Of a stretch of 64,000 nt of DNA, positions 10,890 to 21,770 are shown in pieces. The position numbers and the translations under genes were made by a program. The notes below the pieces were generated by a model that worked only from the letters and a program-made list of their open reading frames with translations, did no database searches and was not told the origin of the DNA. The stretch covers positions 29,362,001-29,426,000 of the forward strand of contig NC_030836.1 of NCBI RefSeq assembly GCF_001704415.2, in the 5' to 3' direction. This DNA comes from Capra hircus. Its lineage: Eukaryota > Chordata > Mammalia > Artiodactyla > Bovidae. The number at the start of each line of letters is the position of its first letter. The stretch's first letter is position 1.

Positions 10890-11115
10890 AGACCTCCAGC
10901 TTCATTTCATTTAACGAGGACCCACAAAAGCCAGCCCGCCAGCCCATTCATCCCAAAATAGCCTCTGAAAGTCAGGGCATACGTCAGTGTCTCTCTGCGG
11001 AAACCACACCGCATTGTCAGGAAAGGGCCATTTGAACCAGGTAGCGCCAGAGAAATGATCTCAATGCATTTCAACCGCTTTCCAACATCAAGGTTCATTC
11101 CTCAATGACACAGTC
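10890..11115. other. Candidate conserved non-coding block
   Basis: Repeat-free; includes TTCATTTCATTTAACGAGG, GCGGAAACCACACCGC and ATCTCAATGCATTTCAACC. Composition suggests a conserved element, not tested. Confidence 0.25.
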
Positions 11116-11216
11116 CCTTTTTTAATAAATGAATCATATGATGGGGTAGAGTCATGTGTGTGTGATAGAGAGAGACCACCCCCCTGCCCACTTTCATGAT
11201 GAATTCCTAGATGAGC

Positions 11217-11230
11217 TGACGTCACAGGTG
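11217..11230. promoter_or_regulatory. CRE palindrome beside CAGGTG E-box
   Basis: TGACGTCA at 11217-11224 is a perfect CREB/ATF site, followed at once by CACAGGTG, which holds an E-box (11225-11230). No promoter is evident next to it, so function is unproven. Confidence 0.3.
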
Positions 11231-11546
11231 AATGGTCCACGCACTCATCTTTCAACATAAATCCAAACATCCACAAGACCCGTGGAGAAGCCGCGAGCCC
11301 TGGGTTCTCTGTCTTGATGGGAGGGCAGCGGCCTCGTGCTCATGCTGGGACAAAAGGACATCTGAGAGAAGCAGCGGGGAGCAGCAGGGCAGAGACGCTC
11401 CGAGACAATGGCCCCTTCTGGGCGGCTGCGAGCATGCAACCTGGCATCCCGTGGCCCCTCATCTGGAAACGGAAGATTCCTCAGAAAGTCACTAGGTGGG
11501 TGCTTTTTAAAGCGGCTTCTCTCCTGCCGTGCTTGGGAACTCACTG

Positions 11547-11746
11547 TGTAGTCGATCAGTCGTGCTGGACTCTTTGTGACCCTATGGACTGTAGCCCGCC
11601 AGGCTCCGTCTGTCCATGGGATTCTCCAGGCAGGAATACTGGAGTGGGTTGCCATTCTCTTCTCCAGGGGGTCTTCCCAACCCAGGGATCGAACCTGGGT
11701 CTCCTGCATTGCAGGCAGATTCTTTACCATCTGAGCCACAAAGGAC
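11547..11746 (-). repeat. Bov-tA SINE
   Basis: Antisense Bov-tA: 'gtcgtgctggactctttgtg', 'ggcaggaatactggagtggg', 'cagggatcgaacctgggtct', 'ttaccatctgagccacaaag'. Confidence 0.95.
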
Positions 11747-12160
11747 ACTCATACAGCATGTGAATGAGGTGAGAGGGGCAGAGACCAGAGGACCCTCTTC
11801 GCTAGAAGAGGAGAGAGAAGGGCAGGCAGAAAGAGGAGATGGGCTGGGCCCCCAGGGGCAGCTCCTGGGAGGAGCTCTGGAGCCTGATCCCAGCCTAGTG
11901 GGGAGCAATTCCCCCAACATTTTGGGGAGAGTTTGGATGAATTCTTTTCTGGCCTATTCTCAGGTTTCCCATCTATAAACAGGGAAGACAAATATCCTGT
12001 AAAGGTGCCATAAACAATTCTTAGGGTTTTAAATTTTTCATTGTATTAAGACTCTTAGACTAGTCAATGCTAGCCAGGTCCTGGCACCAAGGTCTGCCCT
12101 GAACTTGCTGCATGGCCCTGCGCTGGTTCTTTAACCTATGTTAGGCCTCAATTTCCTTCT
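11747..12160. other. Unique DNA, nothing recognised
   Basis: No repeat or gene recognised. Confidence 0.4.
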
Positions 12161-12550
12161 TTTTTTTTTTAAACTTTTTACTTTATATTGAACTAGAGCC
12201 AATTAACAGTGTTATGATAGTTTCAGGTGAACATTCCACACATATTCATATGCATATACACATACTTGTGAGCCCATGGATTGTAGCCTGCCAGGCTCTT
12301 CTGTTCGTGGAATTCTCCAGGCAAGAATACTGGAGTGGGTAGCGATTCCCTCCTCCAGGGGATCTTCCTGATTCACGGATGGAACGGGGGTCTCCTGCAT
12401 TGCAGGCAGATTCGTTACCATCTGAGTTACCAGGGAAGCCCCATACATGTGTCCATTCTCCCCCCAAACTCCCCTCCCATCCAGGCTGCCACATGACATT
12501 GACCAGCGTCTCTTGTGCTATGCAGTAGGACCTTGTTGGTTATCCACTTA
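12161..12550 (-). mobile_element. L1 3' fragment split by a SINE
   Basis: Antisense ruminant L1 3' UTR in two pieces, 12161-12265 ('gttatgatagtttcaggtga') and 12442-12550 ('cccaaactcccctcccatcc', 'ggaccttgttggttatccac'), interrupted by a Bov-tA. Confidence 0.85.
12266..12441 (-). repeat. Bov-tA SINE nested in L1
   Basis: Antisense Bov-tA lacking its 3' tail ('ggattgtagcctgccaggct' to 'ttaccagggaagccc'). The flanking 'catac' at 12261-12265 and 12442-12446 is the probable remnant of its target duplication, so it landed inside the older L1. Confidence 0.92.
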
Positions 12551-12624
12551 AAATCAAGTTCCTTCTTTAGAACATGATCCTAACGCACTTGTTAATTAAA
12601 CTGCAGTTTGATTTACACATAAAG

Positions 12625-12850
12625 CGTGATGGCTGTGAGTATGGGTGTGTGGCCAGTGATACCTGACTTTGAGTCTGGCCTCTGCCAATAACTAGCTACT
12701 TTATTTTAGGAAAGCGTCCTAAGGTTTCTGCTCCCCGCCGCCTCCTCATCTGTAAAATGGGGAAGAATAATACCAGCCTTGCAGATCTGTTGTGAGAGTG
12801 AAGGGATGATGCAGGTACGATGCTCAGCATGGAGCCTGCCAGGCAGAACA
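12625..12850 (+). repeat. MIR SINE
   Basis: Nearly full sense MIR: 'cctgactttgagtctggcct', 'ctcctcatctgtaaaatggg', 'gttgtgagagtgaagggatg', 'tgctcagcatggagcctgcc'. Confidence 0.85.
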
Positions 12851-13727
12851 GCCCCCCGCCGATGGCAGCTCAGGTATTTATACAAGCTTGTGCTGAACAG
12901 CAAATTAAAGAAAGCACGATCTCCTGGAAGCGTGCGCAGGGATTCAGAAATGCATGACACGATGATTATTACTATCATCTCTGTCGGTGTCACACCCTCA
13001 CCCCAAGTCCAAGTGCAGCGGGGGGTGCGTGTCACTTGGGCCGGCTGTGCCACCTGCTCTGGGGGCTGGCGTCGGGCCGCAGGGGAAGATGCTCATCGGC
13101 CTGTGCTTTGATGGACTCCTCCCATGTGCATATCGTCTTCCGAACACAGCCGAGCAAAGCCATGAGTGGTGGCTTCAGGGCCGGCCACTCCTTGCTCGGC
13201 TCTCCTGCCTTGGCACCCATGCCTTCCTCTGTGCCCAGTCCCCCCTTGGGAGCAAGGCGGCCCATGCCCAGTTTGTCCCCAGGAGGGGGGAGGGGGACAG
13301 GTCTGGCTCTGCCTTGCTCACTCGTGGTCATGTGCTCTGTTATGGCTTATTCTGGCTGGAGGCCTTGAAGACGATCATAGCTCTTTCTCTGGGGGAGCGT
13401 CTTTATTTTCCGGGTGGTGGGAGGACAGTCTATGGTGACTGTGGATCCCAAAGAGGAAGTGATGGGACAGCACTTTCTCCGAGCTGGGAAACTGCTCTGG
13501 CCAGCATGGGCGGCTCAATGCGGTGGGAGGACCAGGAGGAGCCAGGAGACCTGGGTTCCTGTTCACATTATCTGGCCTGTCTCTCGGCTCCCATGGGCAG
13601 TTGCACAGGCTGTGAACTGCACACGGCCAAGGGTCGCCTGCTGCACGTATGGCGTGCCCTGAGAGCTATACAGTGCAGCAGCCCTGCTCAGGGGGCTCTT
13701 GTGAGAAGCTGGTGAAATAATTTCATG
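12851..13727. other. GC-rich unique DNA with a long open frame
   Basis: A 242-codon plus-strand frame (12987-13715) lies here. It has no recognisable domain and overlaps other open frames on both strands, so chance is the likely explanation. Confidence 0.4.
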
Positions 13728-13930
13728 ACTAGTATCACCTGAGCAGTTACTGATGACCTGTCAAGTGTCAGGCTCGGCGCTAAGCGCTTTATCTTTATCC
13801 CCACCACACCCCGCAGGGTCAGTACCATTATCACCTTACCCCCATGCTGCATAGAAAACTGACGCCAGAGAGGCTAGGCAAGCTGTCTGAGGTCTTTCAG
13901 TTGCGGCGTGAAGGGACTCGGGTGACGAGG
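13728..13930 (-). repeat. MIR SINE
   Basis: Antisense MIR: 'gtgtcaggctcggcgctaag', 'cccgcagggtcagtaccatt', 'gccagagaggctaggcaagc'. Confidence 0.75.
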
Positions 13931-14667
13931 GGCTCACGGTCTCCTCACTTAGAAGTTCTGGCTGAGAGATCTTGGCAGAGCTCGATTCAGCTTGGCAGCC
14001 ATAATCCTAAAGAGTCTTCCTCGGGAAGACCATCTCATCTATGTGAGTGTGCTCGTGGCCCAGGTTTACTCTCCATATGTAGAGGACACTTCCTTTTCCA
14101 ATGACTTGGTTTTTGTAAGTCCTGGCTGATAGGGGAGTCGGAGTCCTTCCTGACACTTGGGTTTCCATGCCCTCTGCATGTCTGTATCAGCAAGGTATTT
14201 CTTGCTGCATCATGACACCAACCCCAGGGCTTCTCATATTAAAGTGGGTGACAAAACAAACCAAGGGTTGTCCAAGAAGAAGGCAAAGTTCTCAACAGAC
14301 CACCACCCACAAGAAGCAGCAATAGTCTCCTCCTTGAACCAAGTCATTGGCCCAAAAGCCACGACTTTTATTTTTTGGCCAGTTTTCCGCCTCTATAAAT
14401 GGTCAGTCAGCTCCTCAGGGGACCGAGATGCACGGTTATAGTGGGAGGGATCTTGGGGCCAAACTTTATGTGTGAGCGGCAAACTGAGAGTTTATCTACT
14501 GAATATAGATTGCTTTGGCTTAATACATGAGTTTGGTTTTCTTAAAAAGTTTTCTTTTTAACTAAAAAAAGTTATGTTTATAGTGAGAATGCAAACAGTA
14601 TAAAGATGTCAGACCTTTTCCATTGATGCCAGAATTAGAAACAGTTTCTTGTGCAGCACTCCAGAAA
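13931..14667. other. Unique DNA, AT-rich toward the end
   Basis: No repeat or gene recognised. Confidence 0.4.
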
Positions 14668-14735
14668 TTATACTTATACATATACATATATATATATGTA
14701 TATGTATGTATCTGCAGGATGTATATGTATATGGC
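14668..14735. repeat. TA/TG-rich microsatellite
   Basis: Alternating 'tacatatacatatatatata' type sequence, directly left of a Bov-tA and probably its target. Confidence 0.75.
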
Positions 14736-14739
14736 GGTG

Positions 14740-14959
14740 GTGGTTGTTTAGTTGCTAAGTCCTGTCTGACTTCTTTGGGATCCCATGGACTGTAGAATCT
14801 CCAGGCTCCTCTGTCCACGGGATTTCACAGGTAAGAATACTGGAGTGGGGTGCCATTTCCTACTCCAGGAGATATTTGTGACTCAGGGATTGAACCTACG
14901 TCTCCTGCATTGGCAGGCGGGATTTTTTTTTTTTTAACTGCTGAGCCACCAGGGAAGCC
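14740..14959 (-). repeat. Bov-tA SINE
   Basis: Antisense Bov-tA ('gttgctaagtcctgtctgac', 'aagaatactggagtggggtg', 'gagccaccagggaagcc') with an internal T run near 14923. Flanks 'gtatatgtatat' (14721) and 'gtatgtatata' (14960) look like a target duplication. Confidence 0.93.
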
Positions 14960-14969
14960 GTATGTATAT

Positions 14970-15424
14970 AAATATAAATGGAAAACACACCATGGAGGGT
15001 TAGACGACCACAAAGACCTTGCCACTTCTTCCATAAAATGTGGAGGAAGGGATGTTGTGTACCTCCTGCGACACAGGCTTAAATCCGTTGTCTGTGCTTG
15101 CAGGTCCTTGGAAAGATTCCCCTTGGGATGCAGCTGCCATGCTGTGGGAAGCCTGCATCCCAGGGAGAGACCCTTGGAGGACTGAGACTCCAAGAGCACG
15201 ACTGAGCTCCCATCAACAAGCAGCATCCACTGCCGGGCATGTGAGTGAGTCACTGTGCTTTCCAGCCCAGCTGAGCCTTCAGAGGATGGTAGCAGCCCCA
15301 GGTGATGGCAGACAGAGCAAATGAACCACTGGATTGAAACCAGCCAAGCCACAGGTCCACGAAAGACTCGGTGGCTTTTGTCTTAAGCTACCCGGTTGTG
15401 AAGTGGTTTGGTACACAGAAAGAG
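14970..15424. other. Unique DNA, nothing recognised
   Basis: No repeat or gene recognised. Confidence 0.4.
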
Positions 15425-16545
15425 GGTACTAAATGGATTGATTTATTCATTTTAATAACCAAGTAGTCATGCATTGATTTGCTATAATTTTATAAAACTA
15501 ATATCTTATTAAAAGACATTTATGTTATATCGGGACTTCCCTGGTGGCTCAGTGAATAAAGGATCCTCTTTCAACGCAGGAGAAATGGGGGACACAGGTT
15601 TGATCCCTGGGTCAGGAAGATCCCCTGGAGGAGGGCAGGGCAACCCACTCCAGTATTCTTGCCTGGAGAATCCCATGGACAGAGGAGCCTGCGGGAGCTA
15701 CAGTCCAGGGGGCTGCAAGGAATCAGACATGACTGAAGTGGCTGAGCACGCAGGCACACATCTTATGTCTGATTCCTTGCAGGGGTACAGCAATAGATAT
15801 CATATACATGTATATTTGTGCACATGTATAGATAAATATCTTTAGGTTAAATTCTTAGAAATAAAATTCTTATTTAATGACACGTGAATTTAAAATTTTG
15901 ACAGATACTGTCAAATTATCCTCCAAAGGTGCCCCACCACATTTTCCCCTCCCACCAAAAGTATATGATTGTGCCTGATTCCCTATATCCTTGCCCACAA
16001 GGGCATGGCGATGTAATCAAACTTTTCATCTCTTCTTGTCTGATAGATTAAAAAATATCAGCCATGCTTTAGTTTGCTTTTCTTCAACGATGATTGAAGT
16101 GGTTTGCCTTTTGATATGCTTATTAGCTATTTTTTCTTTTGCAGCTAATGTCCTTTATTCATTTTTCTACCGGCTCATAAGAGCTTTTCACTTTATTGAA
16201 TTCTAACAACTCTTTTCCTCACTGAATTGCAAGAACTCTCAGTTGACAAACGAAAGAAATTAGCCCTTTGTCGTTTGTGTTACAAATCCTTTTTCATAGA
16301 TTTCTTTTTAGCCTCCCACTTTGTGTATACCAACACATACAAGACACATTGTCTTTCTCGTTTTCTTGTTCTGGTTTTTCTTTTTTTTTTAAATCCAGGT
16401 GGAATTTGTTTTGGTATAAGGAATGTGGAAGGGATTCTCTTTACATATTTTCTTCCCAAATGTCTAGTCAATCGCCCAACAGTATTCATTGAAGTGAATT
16501 CTGCTCCCATTGCTCTGAAACACCGCTTTAGCACAAACCATCCCA
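15425..16545 (-). mobile_element. Old L1M-type LINE fragment, split by a SINE
   Basis: T-rich antisense L1: 'aaattttgacagatactgtc', 'cctccaaaggtgccccacca', 'ttcttgtctgatagattaaa', 'tgatatgcttattagctatt' match the old-L1 3' region in order. Interrupted by Bov-tA 15532-15757. Confidence 0.65.
15532..15757 (+). repeat. Bov-tA SINE nested in L1M
   Basis: Full sense copy from 'gggacttccctggtggctca' to 'gaatcagacatgactgaagt'. Confidence 0.95.
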
Positions 16546-16574
16546 CATAATGTGCTTGGCTCTATTTCTCTACC

Positions 16575-16730
16575 TTTTTTTTTTTTTTTTTTTGCTGTTG
16601 CTTTTTTGTTTGTTTGTTTGGTCATGCCACGTAGCATGTGGGATCTTAGCTCCCCAAGCAGGGATGGGACCCGTGTCTCCTGCAGTGGGAGCATGGAGAT
16701 TTAACTACTATAGACTGCCAGGTAAGTAAG
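16575..16730 (-). repeat. CHR-type SINE
   Basis: Antisense CHR with a 20-T tail complement, 'gtttggtcatgccacgtagc', 'gatcttagctccccaagcag'. Flanks 'ctatttctctac' and 'ctatttttgtac' resemble a target duplication. Confidence 0.8.
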
Positions 16731-17899
16731 TCCTATTTTTGTACTATTTTGTTCCCTTGCTCTATTCATCACCAGCACTTAAAGTCTGCATCTCAGCTGT
16801 GCCAGTGGGTACTTCCTGTGGATGGCAGGGATAGTAGTTAGCTCTTGGAGCCAGGGTCTGGGGCTCTGAGCCTTGTCACCAGCCCCAGGGATAATACCCC
16901 CATTTCATCCCAGTCTAACCCATTCTCTTCTTCCATAGACTCTGCTGCACTTCCTTAGAAAGTCTCCCTCCCTGGATCATTCCTCCCTCGTAGAAAAACT
17001 GCTTTCGGTAATTGCTCTGAAGCTCTTTTTCTTGGCCACCTTGATTATCTTTTCTTGCTTTCTTGGGAACACTTCTGCCCTTCTTCCTGCCTCCCCTAGG
17101 AAAATAGCTCTTCTTGTGGATATCCAGGCTCATTCATTCCCTTGCCTGTTCACTCACCTGTGGTGTTAAATGGGGCAGCCTAGCTGAGTAAGTGGCCAGC
17201 AGACCACGAGATTGATGGACCTCTCGTAGGTGTCCCTGACTAAGGTGATCATTTCCACAGGTCCTGGGGGCATCCATGTACCATATGATGATCAAGAAAC
17301 AAACCGTGTCCCTCTTCCACCTGCTTTTCACATGTGAAAGCAATCCCTGATCAGGGAGTGAGAAAATATTTGTGCCGCCTGAAACCTTATCAGCCTGTGC
17401 TGCTGCTTTTTTTTTTTCTCCCTGGCAATTTACAATGCTGTATCGCCGTGAAAGTAGGCAACATGACTCCGTGAAGTCAAGCATCTGAGAAGGCCTGAAA
17501 GTCTGAAATAAACAATATTGGAATAGCAATGTCCTCCTCACCCAGAACAGTTAGCCAGAGAAGTGCTCCTGCTCAGCAATTTTATTTGCTCTCCTCTTAG
17601 AAAATGGGAAAGAAGATCTGTAATCCGGTGGTGAGTACCCTATTTTCTTTTTAAAGGGGATGACTGGAGGGGAGGACGGGAACTACAGTCCTTTATCTCA
17701 GGTCTCAAATCCTGACCCCGGGGTGCTCAGAACCAGGCGTCATCATCCTTCGACATAATTAACGAGCTGAGGTTCCCACTTGGGCTTGCTGTGGTTGGGA
17801 AGGCGGGCAGTTCAATGTCCAGAAGAGGCTCCCGGCGAATGAAGGGTCAAAGCAATCTGAGCTCACTTTCCTTGGCCGACAGATCTGACCTTCTCCCCA
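16731..17899. other. Unique DNA
   Basis: No gene recognised. About 17405-17640 ('caatttacaatgctgtatcg', 'gaaataaacaatattggaat') is repeat-free and could be a weak conserved block. Confidence 0.4.
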
Positions 17900-18190
17900 G
17901 TTTCTCCTGCATCTCCAGGGTCCTCATCTCCCCTTCTGCATGACCTCCACGGAGCTCACACCCCGCCACCTCCATTCTCCAGCTCCCCTTTCTGTCAAGT
18001 GCACCGTTCTCCACTAAGCCAGGTCTAAGACCATGGGATCAACTTTCATCTCTCCCTTTCTATTTCATTGTTCCCACCTCGCATCCAAACTGTCCCTAAA
18101 TCCAGTGCTTCCTTCTCCAGGTGTCTTGGGACAGCCTCTCTTTCTCTAACCCACTGTTCCTGCCCCCATCCATCTGACCCCACAGTTTCT
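17900..18190 (+). repeat. L2 LINE fragment
   Basis: Sense L2: 'gaccatgggatcaactttca', 'cctcgcatccaaactgtccc', 'aatccagtgcttccttctcc' parallel the L2 segment that reads 'cacatccaatccatcagcaa'. Confidence 0.5.
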
Positions 18191-18282
18191 GCCCCACCCG
18201 AGGTCAGCCGGCGCCACTGGGGCAGATGAGTGTCCTACAGCACTGCTTGCAGCATGCTCCCCCAGTTACGGGGGAGGGGCAA

Positions 18283-18378
18283 TGGTCTGTGAGCGTCTGC
18301 ACTGCGCTGGGCACTGCTCCAGTCCGGGGTCACTTCATTTAAGACTGTCAATAACCTTACGGAGTGTGTTTTACTATA
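18283..18378 (-). repeat. MIR SINE 3' part
   Basis: Antisense: 'ctgggcactgctccagtccg', 'tcatttaagactgtcaataa', 'cggagtgtgttttactatac'. Confidence 0.6.
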
Positions 18379-18379
18379 C

Positions 18380-18586
18380 GTTGTTGTTGTGTTCGTAGCT
18401 CAGTTGTGTCTGACTCTTGGTGACCCCATGGATTGTAGCCCACCAGACTCCCCTTGTCCATGGAATTATCCAGGCAAGAATACTGGTGTGAGCCAGTATA
18501 GAATACTGGTGTAGCCATTTCCTTCTCCAGGGGATTTTCCTGACCCAGGGATCAAACCTGTGTCTCCTGCATTGCAGGCAGATATC
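18380..18586 (-). repeat. Bov-tA SINE with internal duplication
   Basis: Antisense copy. An imperfect tandem duplication of about 20 bp, 'gaatactggtgtgagcc' / 'gaatactggtgtagcc', lies inside it near 18478-18517. Confidence 0.93.
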
Positions 18587-18789
18587 CCGAAGGAAAAGGA
18601 TCAAGAAATTCTTAGAGCAATTCAAAGTTCTTTTCCTGGTATTCAAACCACCTGCCCCCCATAATATGGCTCTTATTTGACTACTTAGCCTTATCACAAA
18701 GTCTATCCTAAGGGGAAAAAGGTTCCAATCAAGGTCTCTTGGAGGAGTGGGGAATGGCAGGCCCTTTGGTGGAAAGCGCGGTCAAATAT

Positions 18790-19063
18790 GGAGAACGCAA
18801 TGGCAACCCACTCCAGTACTCATTCTTGGGAAATCCCATGGATAGAGGAGCCTGGTAGGCTACAGTCCATGGGGTTGCGAAGAGTCGAACACGACTGAGC
18901 GACTTCACTTTCACTTTTCACTTTCATGCACTGGAGAAGGCAATGGCAACCCACTCCAGTGTTCTTGCCTGGAGAATCCCAGGGACGGAAGCCTGGTGGG
19001 CTGCCATCCATGGGGTCGCACAGAGTCGGACACGACTGACGTGACTTACCAGCAGCAGCAGCA
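18790..19063 (+). repeat. BOV-A2 dimeric SINE
   Basis: Two Bov-A monomers in tandem, each starting near 'ggcaatggcaacccactcca', joined by 'cactttcacttttcactttc' and ending with AGC repeats. Probable diverged duplication gtcaaatat (18781) / gtcagatag (19064). Confidence 0.95.
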
Positions 19064-19151
19064 GTCAGATAGGAAAGACAGAGCTCACACCTATCTGGCT
19101 AAAGTCCAGACAAGCAGCTGCTAATGTGTGGTTGTGATGGTGGTGGGGAGC

Positions 19152-19516
19152 TGTTCTCGGCTGAATTGTGTGCCCCCAAGTAAAAGTGCTGAAGTCCCAA
19201 CCCTCAGGAATGTGACCGGGGATAGGGTCTTACAGAGGTAATTAAGTTAAGACAAGCTCATTAGGCAGGGCTCTGATCCAGCATGACTGGGGTCCTGATA
19301 AGAAGAGGACAGAGATGCACTTAAGGGACGGCCATGTGAGGACCCAGGGAGAAGATGGCCATCTTCAAGTCAAAGAGAAAGGCTTAGAAGAAACCAAATC
19401 TGCTGACACTCTGATCTCGAACTTGTATCCTCTAGAACTCTGAGAATATAAACTTCTCTCGTTTAAGTCACCCAGTTTGTTGAGCTTTGTTATGGCAACC
19501 CTAGCAGACTAATTCA
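19152..19516 (+). mobile_element. Probable solo LTR (MaLR-like)
   Basis: 365-bp element starting TG and ending CA. Contains 'ctgaattgtgtgcccccaag', 'ataagaagaggacagagatg', 'gtttaagtcacccagtttgt' and 'ggcaaccctagcagactaat', matching a common mammalian LTR-like repeat. Flanks ggagc/ggaga fit a 5-bp duplication. No internal or coding sequence. The family name is my best guess. Confidence 0.55.
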
Positions 19517-19536
19517 GGAGACTAAGCAGGTATTGG

Positions 19537-19729
19537 CCTTCCTAGGTGGCTCAGCAGTCAAGAACCCGCCTGCCAATGCAGGAGACTCAGGTTTGATCCC
19601 TGGATTGGGAAGAGCCCCTGGAGAAGGAAATGGCAACATACTCCAGTATTCTTGCCTGGGAAATCCCATGGACAGAGGAGCCTGGAGGGCTATAGTTGGT
19701 GGGGTCAGAAAGAATCAGACTAAACAACA
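19537..19729 (+). repeat. Bov-tA SINE
   Basis: Sense copy with a diverged tail. 13-bp target duplication with one mismatch at 19524-19536 and 19730-19742 (aagcaggtattgg/aagcaggtactgg). Confidence 0.93.
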
Positions 19730-19804
19730 AAGCAGGTACTGGCTGGAGAAGTGGAGGACAGGGTGGGGCTACGGGCACGAGGGCACACACCGATAACAAG
19801 AGCT

Positions 19805-20030
19805 CCCTCGTGAGCGTCTTCTATGCACCGAGCATCACACCACCATGCGAGCATCTCACCTTCCTTATCTCTTATCCACATAAACACCCTGCGAGGTAGT
19901 TCCTGCCACAGTCATTGCAGAGATATGGGATCCAAAGCTGAGAATAAGCGTAAGGGTCCCAGGAGACACGGAACATGAGCCTCAGCTTTTGGGTCTGAGC
20001 CCCAGTCTCCTCCCTGTGAAGCCTGTGCTC
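19805..20030 (-). repeat. MIR SINE
   Basis: Antisense: 'tgagcgtcttctatgcaccg', 'taaacaccctgcgaggtagt', 'cattgcagagatatgggatc'. Confidence 0.6.
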
Positions 20031-20544
20031 ACACTTCTGTGCCATACGTGTCAATCAGCACAGGGGCTGGCATCAGTCTGCCCCGGACTGTCTACCTCAC
20101 CACCAGGTGGGTTTAGGAGTGGGTTTTAGTGTGTTGTCTAGAGGGGCATGTTCACCGAGCTCACAGGGTCAGAAACAGAAGACTCCAGAGCCGAGGGGAC
20201 GAGGACCAGCCCAGTGTCCCTTCCATTGACCCATCAGCCCTTCCTATTTACACTCAGCCTGGTCCCAGAAGTACTCGAATGGGAAGCCAGCTTCAGTTCC
20301 CAAGATGGCTCAGTCTCATTCAAGTAACCCTCCAGGGCTGCCGACATTCCTAATAAGCAGAGAAGGCGGTCCTTAGAGCTCCAGCAAATGTGTGTGCAGA
20401 CGAGAGCTTGGGAGAATATTTCTCTAAATGTCGCTCTGCATGAATGACCATCACTCTCCAAGTCTCCCAGGGAGGCGCCCCTCCTCTACCCTCAGACGTG
20501 GGCCTCCCCCATCCCTCTGTGGACCTGGAGTCCCTGGTGCCCTG
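20031..20544. other. Unique DNA, nothing recognised
   Basis: No repeat or gene recognised. Confidence 0.4.
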
Positions 20545-20800
20545 AGGGGAAGCAAATTAGTCTCACTTATAATTAAGTGTCTCAAATCAAGGTTTGGTTT
20601 AGTTTAATAAGAAAAGTGATTCCAAGTCAAACAGATCACAGTTGATTATTACAAATGGAATTACTAAAGGGCAACCACAGCCACCACCATGAAAGCTGAT
20701 TTCGGAGCTGCCAAGGCTCAATAAAGGCCATTTTAATAATGAATGAAACGTTAATTAATGCATGGCAACAGTCTCAACCTGATCAATGTCTTCACAGGGA
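20545..20800. other. Candidate conserved enhancer-like block
   Basis: Repeat-free, AT-rich block with CTTATAATTAAGTG, GATTATTACAAATGG, CATTTTAATAATG and TTAATTAATG (20751), i.e. several homeodomain-type TAAT sites. Conservation is inferred. Confidence 0.4.
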
Positions 20801-21179
20801 GAGGGGCATCATGGCTGGGGGCTGAGGGGAAGCAAATTCAGAGAACCGGCAAGGGGAGCCCAGGATGCCAGGTTCCCCCTCCCTGGGCAGAGGGAGCCGC
20901 AGCTGCCTCTACTCAGCTCATCATGGGGAGAAACTGGCCAAGTTCACCTTCCCTCAGGAAAAATCTGTGGTCTCCACTAATCAAATTAATCACCCGATTG
21001 TCGAACATTCTGGGCATTCAGGTTTCGAACGCTAACCTCGGGAGACTGTGACACGTTTTTAGATTCTTAGAGAAAAGACTCGGCTCCATTCTTTCATGGA
21101 CCAAGTTAGTGCAAAACAAGGAACTCCATCCTGCCTGGTGTGTGAGCAAGTAACCACCTGAATTTCAGGAGAATTATTT
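20801..21179. other. Unique DNA
   Basis: Includes CTAATCAAATTAATCACCC near 20977, possibly part of the same regulatory block as 20545-20800. No gene recognised. Confidence 0.4.
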
Positions 21180-21770
21180 TTTTAAAAACATTTATTTATT
21201 TATTTAAATCGGAGGATAATTACTTTACAATATTGGGATTTTTTTTTGCCTTACATCAACATGAATTGCCACAGGTATACATGTTTCCCCCCACCCCCGC
21301 CCCATGCTGAACCCCTACCCATCTCCCTCCCTACCTCATCCCTCTAGGTTGGCCCAGAGCACCAGCTTTGGGTGCCCTGCTTCAAACACTGAACTTGCAC
21401 TGGTCATCTATCTTACATATGATAATCGGCACTAGTCGTAAACAACCGGCTTGGCAATACAGGAGATGCAAGAGACACAGGGTCGGGAAGAACCCCTGGA
21501 AAAGGGAATGGCAGCCAACTCCAGTATTCTTGCCTGGAGAATCCCATGGGCAGAGGAGCCTGCTGGGCTATCGTCCAAGAGGTGGCAGAGTTAGACACGA
21601 CTGAAGCGACTTAGCACACGTACGTGTGCACACACACACACACTCACACACACAATGTATAAGTTTCAATGCTATTCTCTCAAACCTTCCCACCCTCTCC
21701 TTCTTCCACTGAGTCCAAAAGTCAGTTCTTTACATCTGTGTCTTCAGGAGAAGTCTTGATATGGCTAATT
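21180..21770 (-). mobile_element. L1 3' fragment split by a SINE
   Basis: Antisense ruminant L1: 'gaggataattactttacaat', 'atgaattgccacaggtatac', 'catccctctaggttggccca', resuming after the SINE at 21655 with 'gtataagtttcaatgctatt'. Confidence 0.8.
21426..21654 (+). repeat. Bov-tA SINE with CA-rich tail, nested in L1
   Basis: Sense copy ('caactccagtattcttgcct', 'gacacgactgaagcgactta') ending in a GT/CA microsatellite at 21615-21654. Confidence 0.9.

Noticed and set aside
18785..19065. Tandem repeat or CRISPR-like direct repeats
   Set aside because: The two near-identical units are the monomers of a BOV-A2 dimer.
21615..21654. CA tracts as independent features of interest
   Set aside because: Most are ordinary microsatellites grown from SINE tails.
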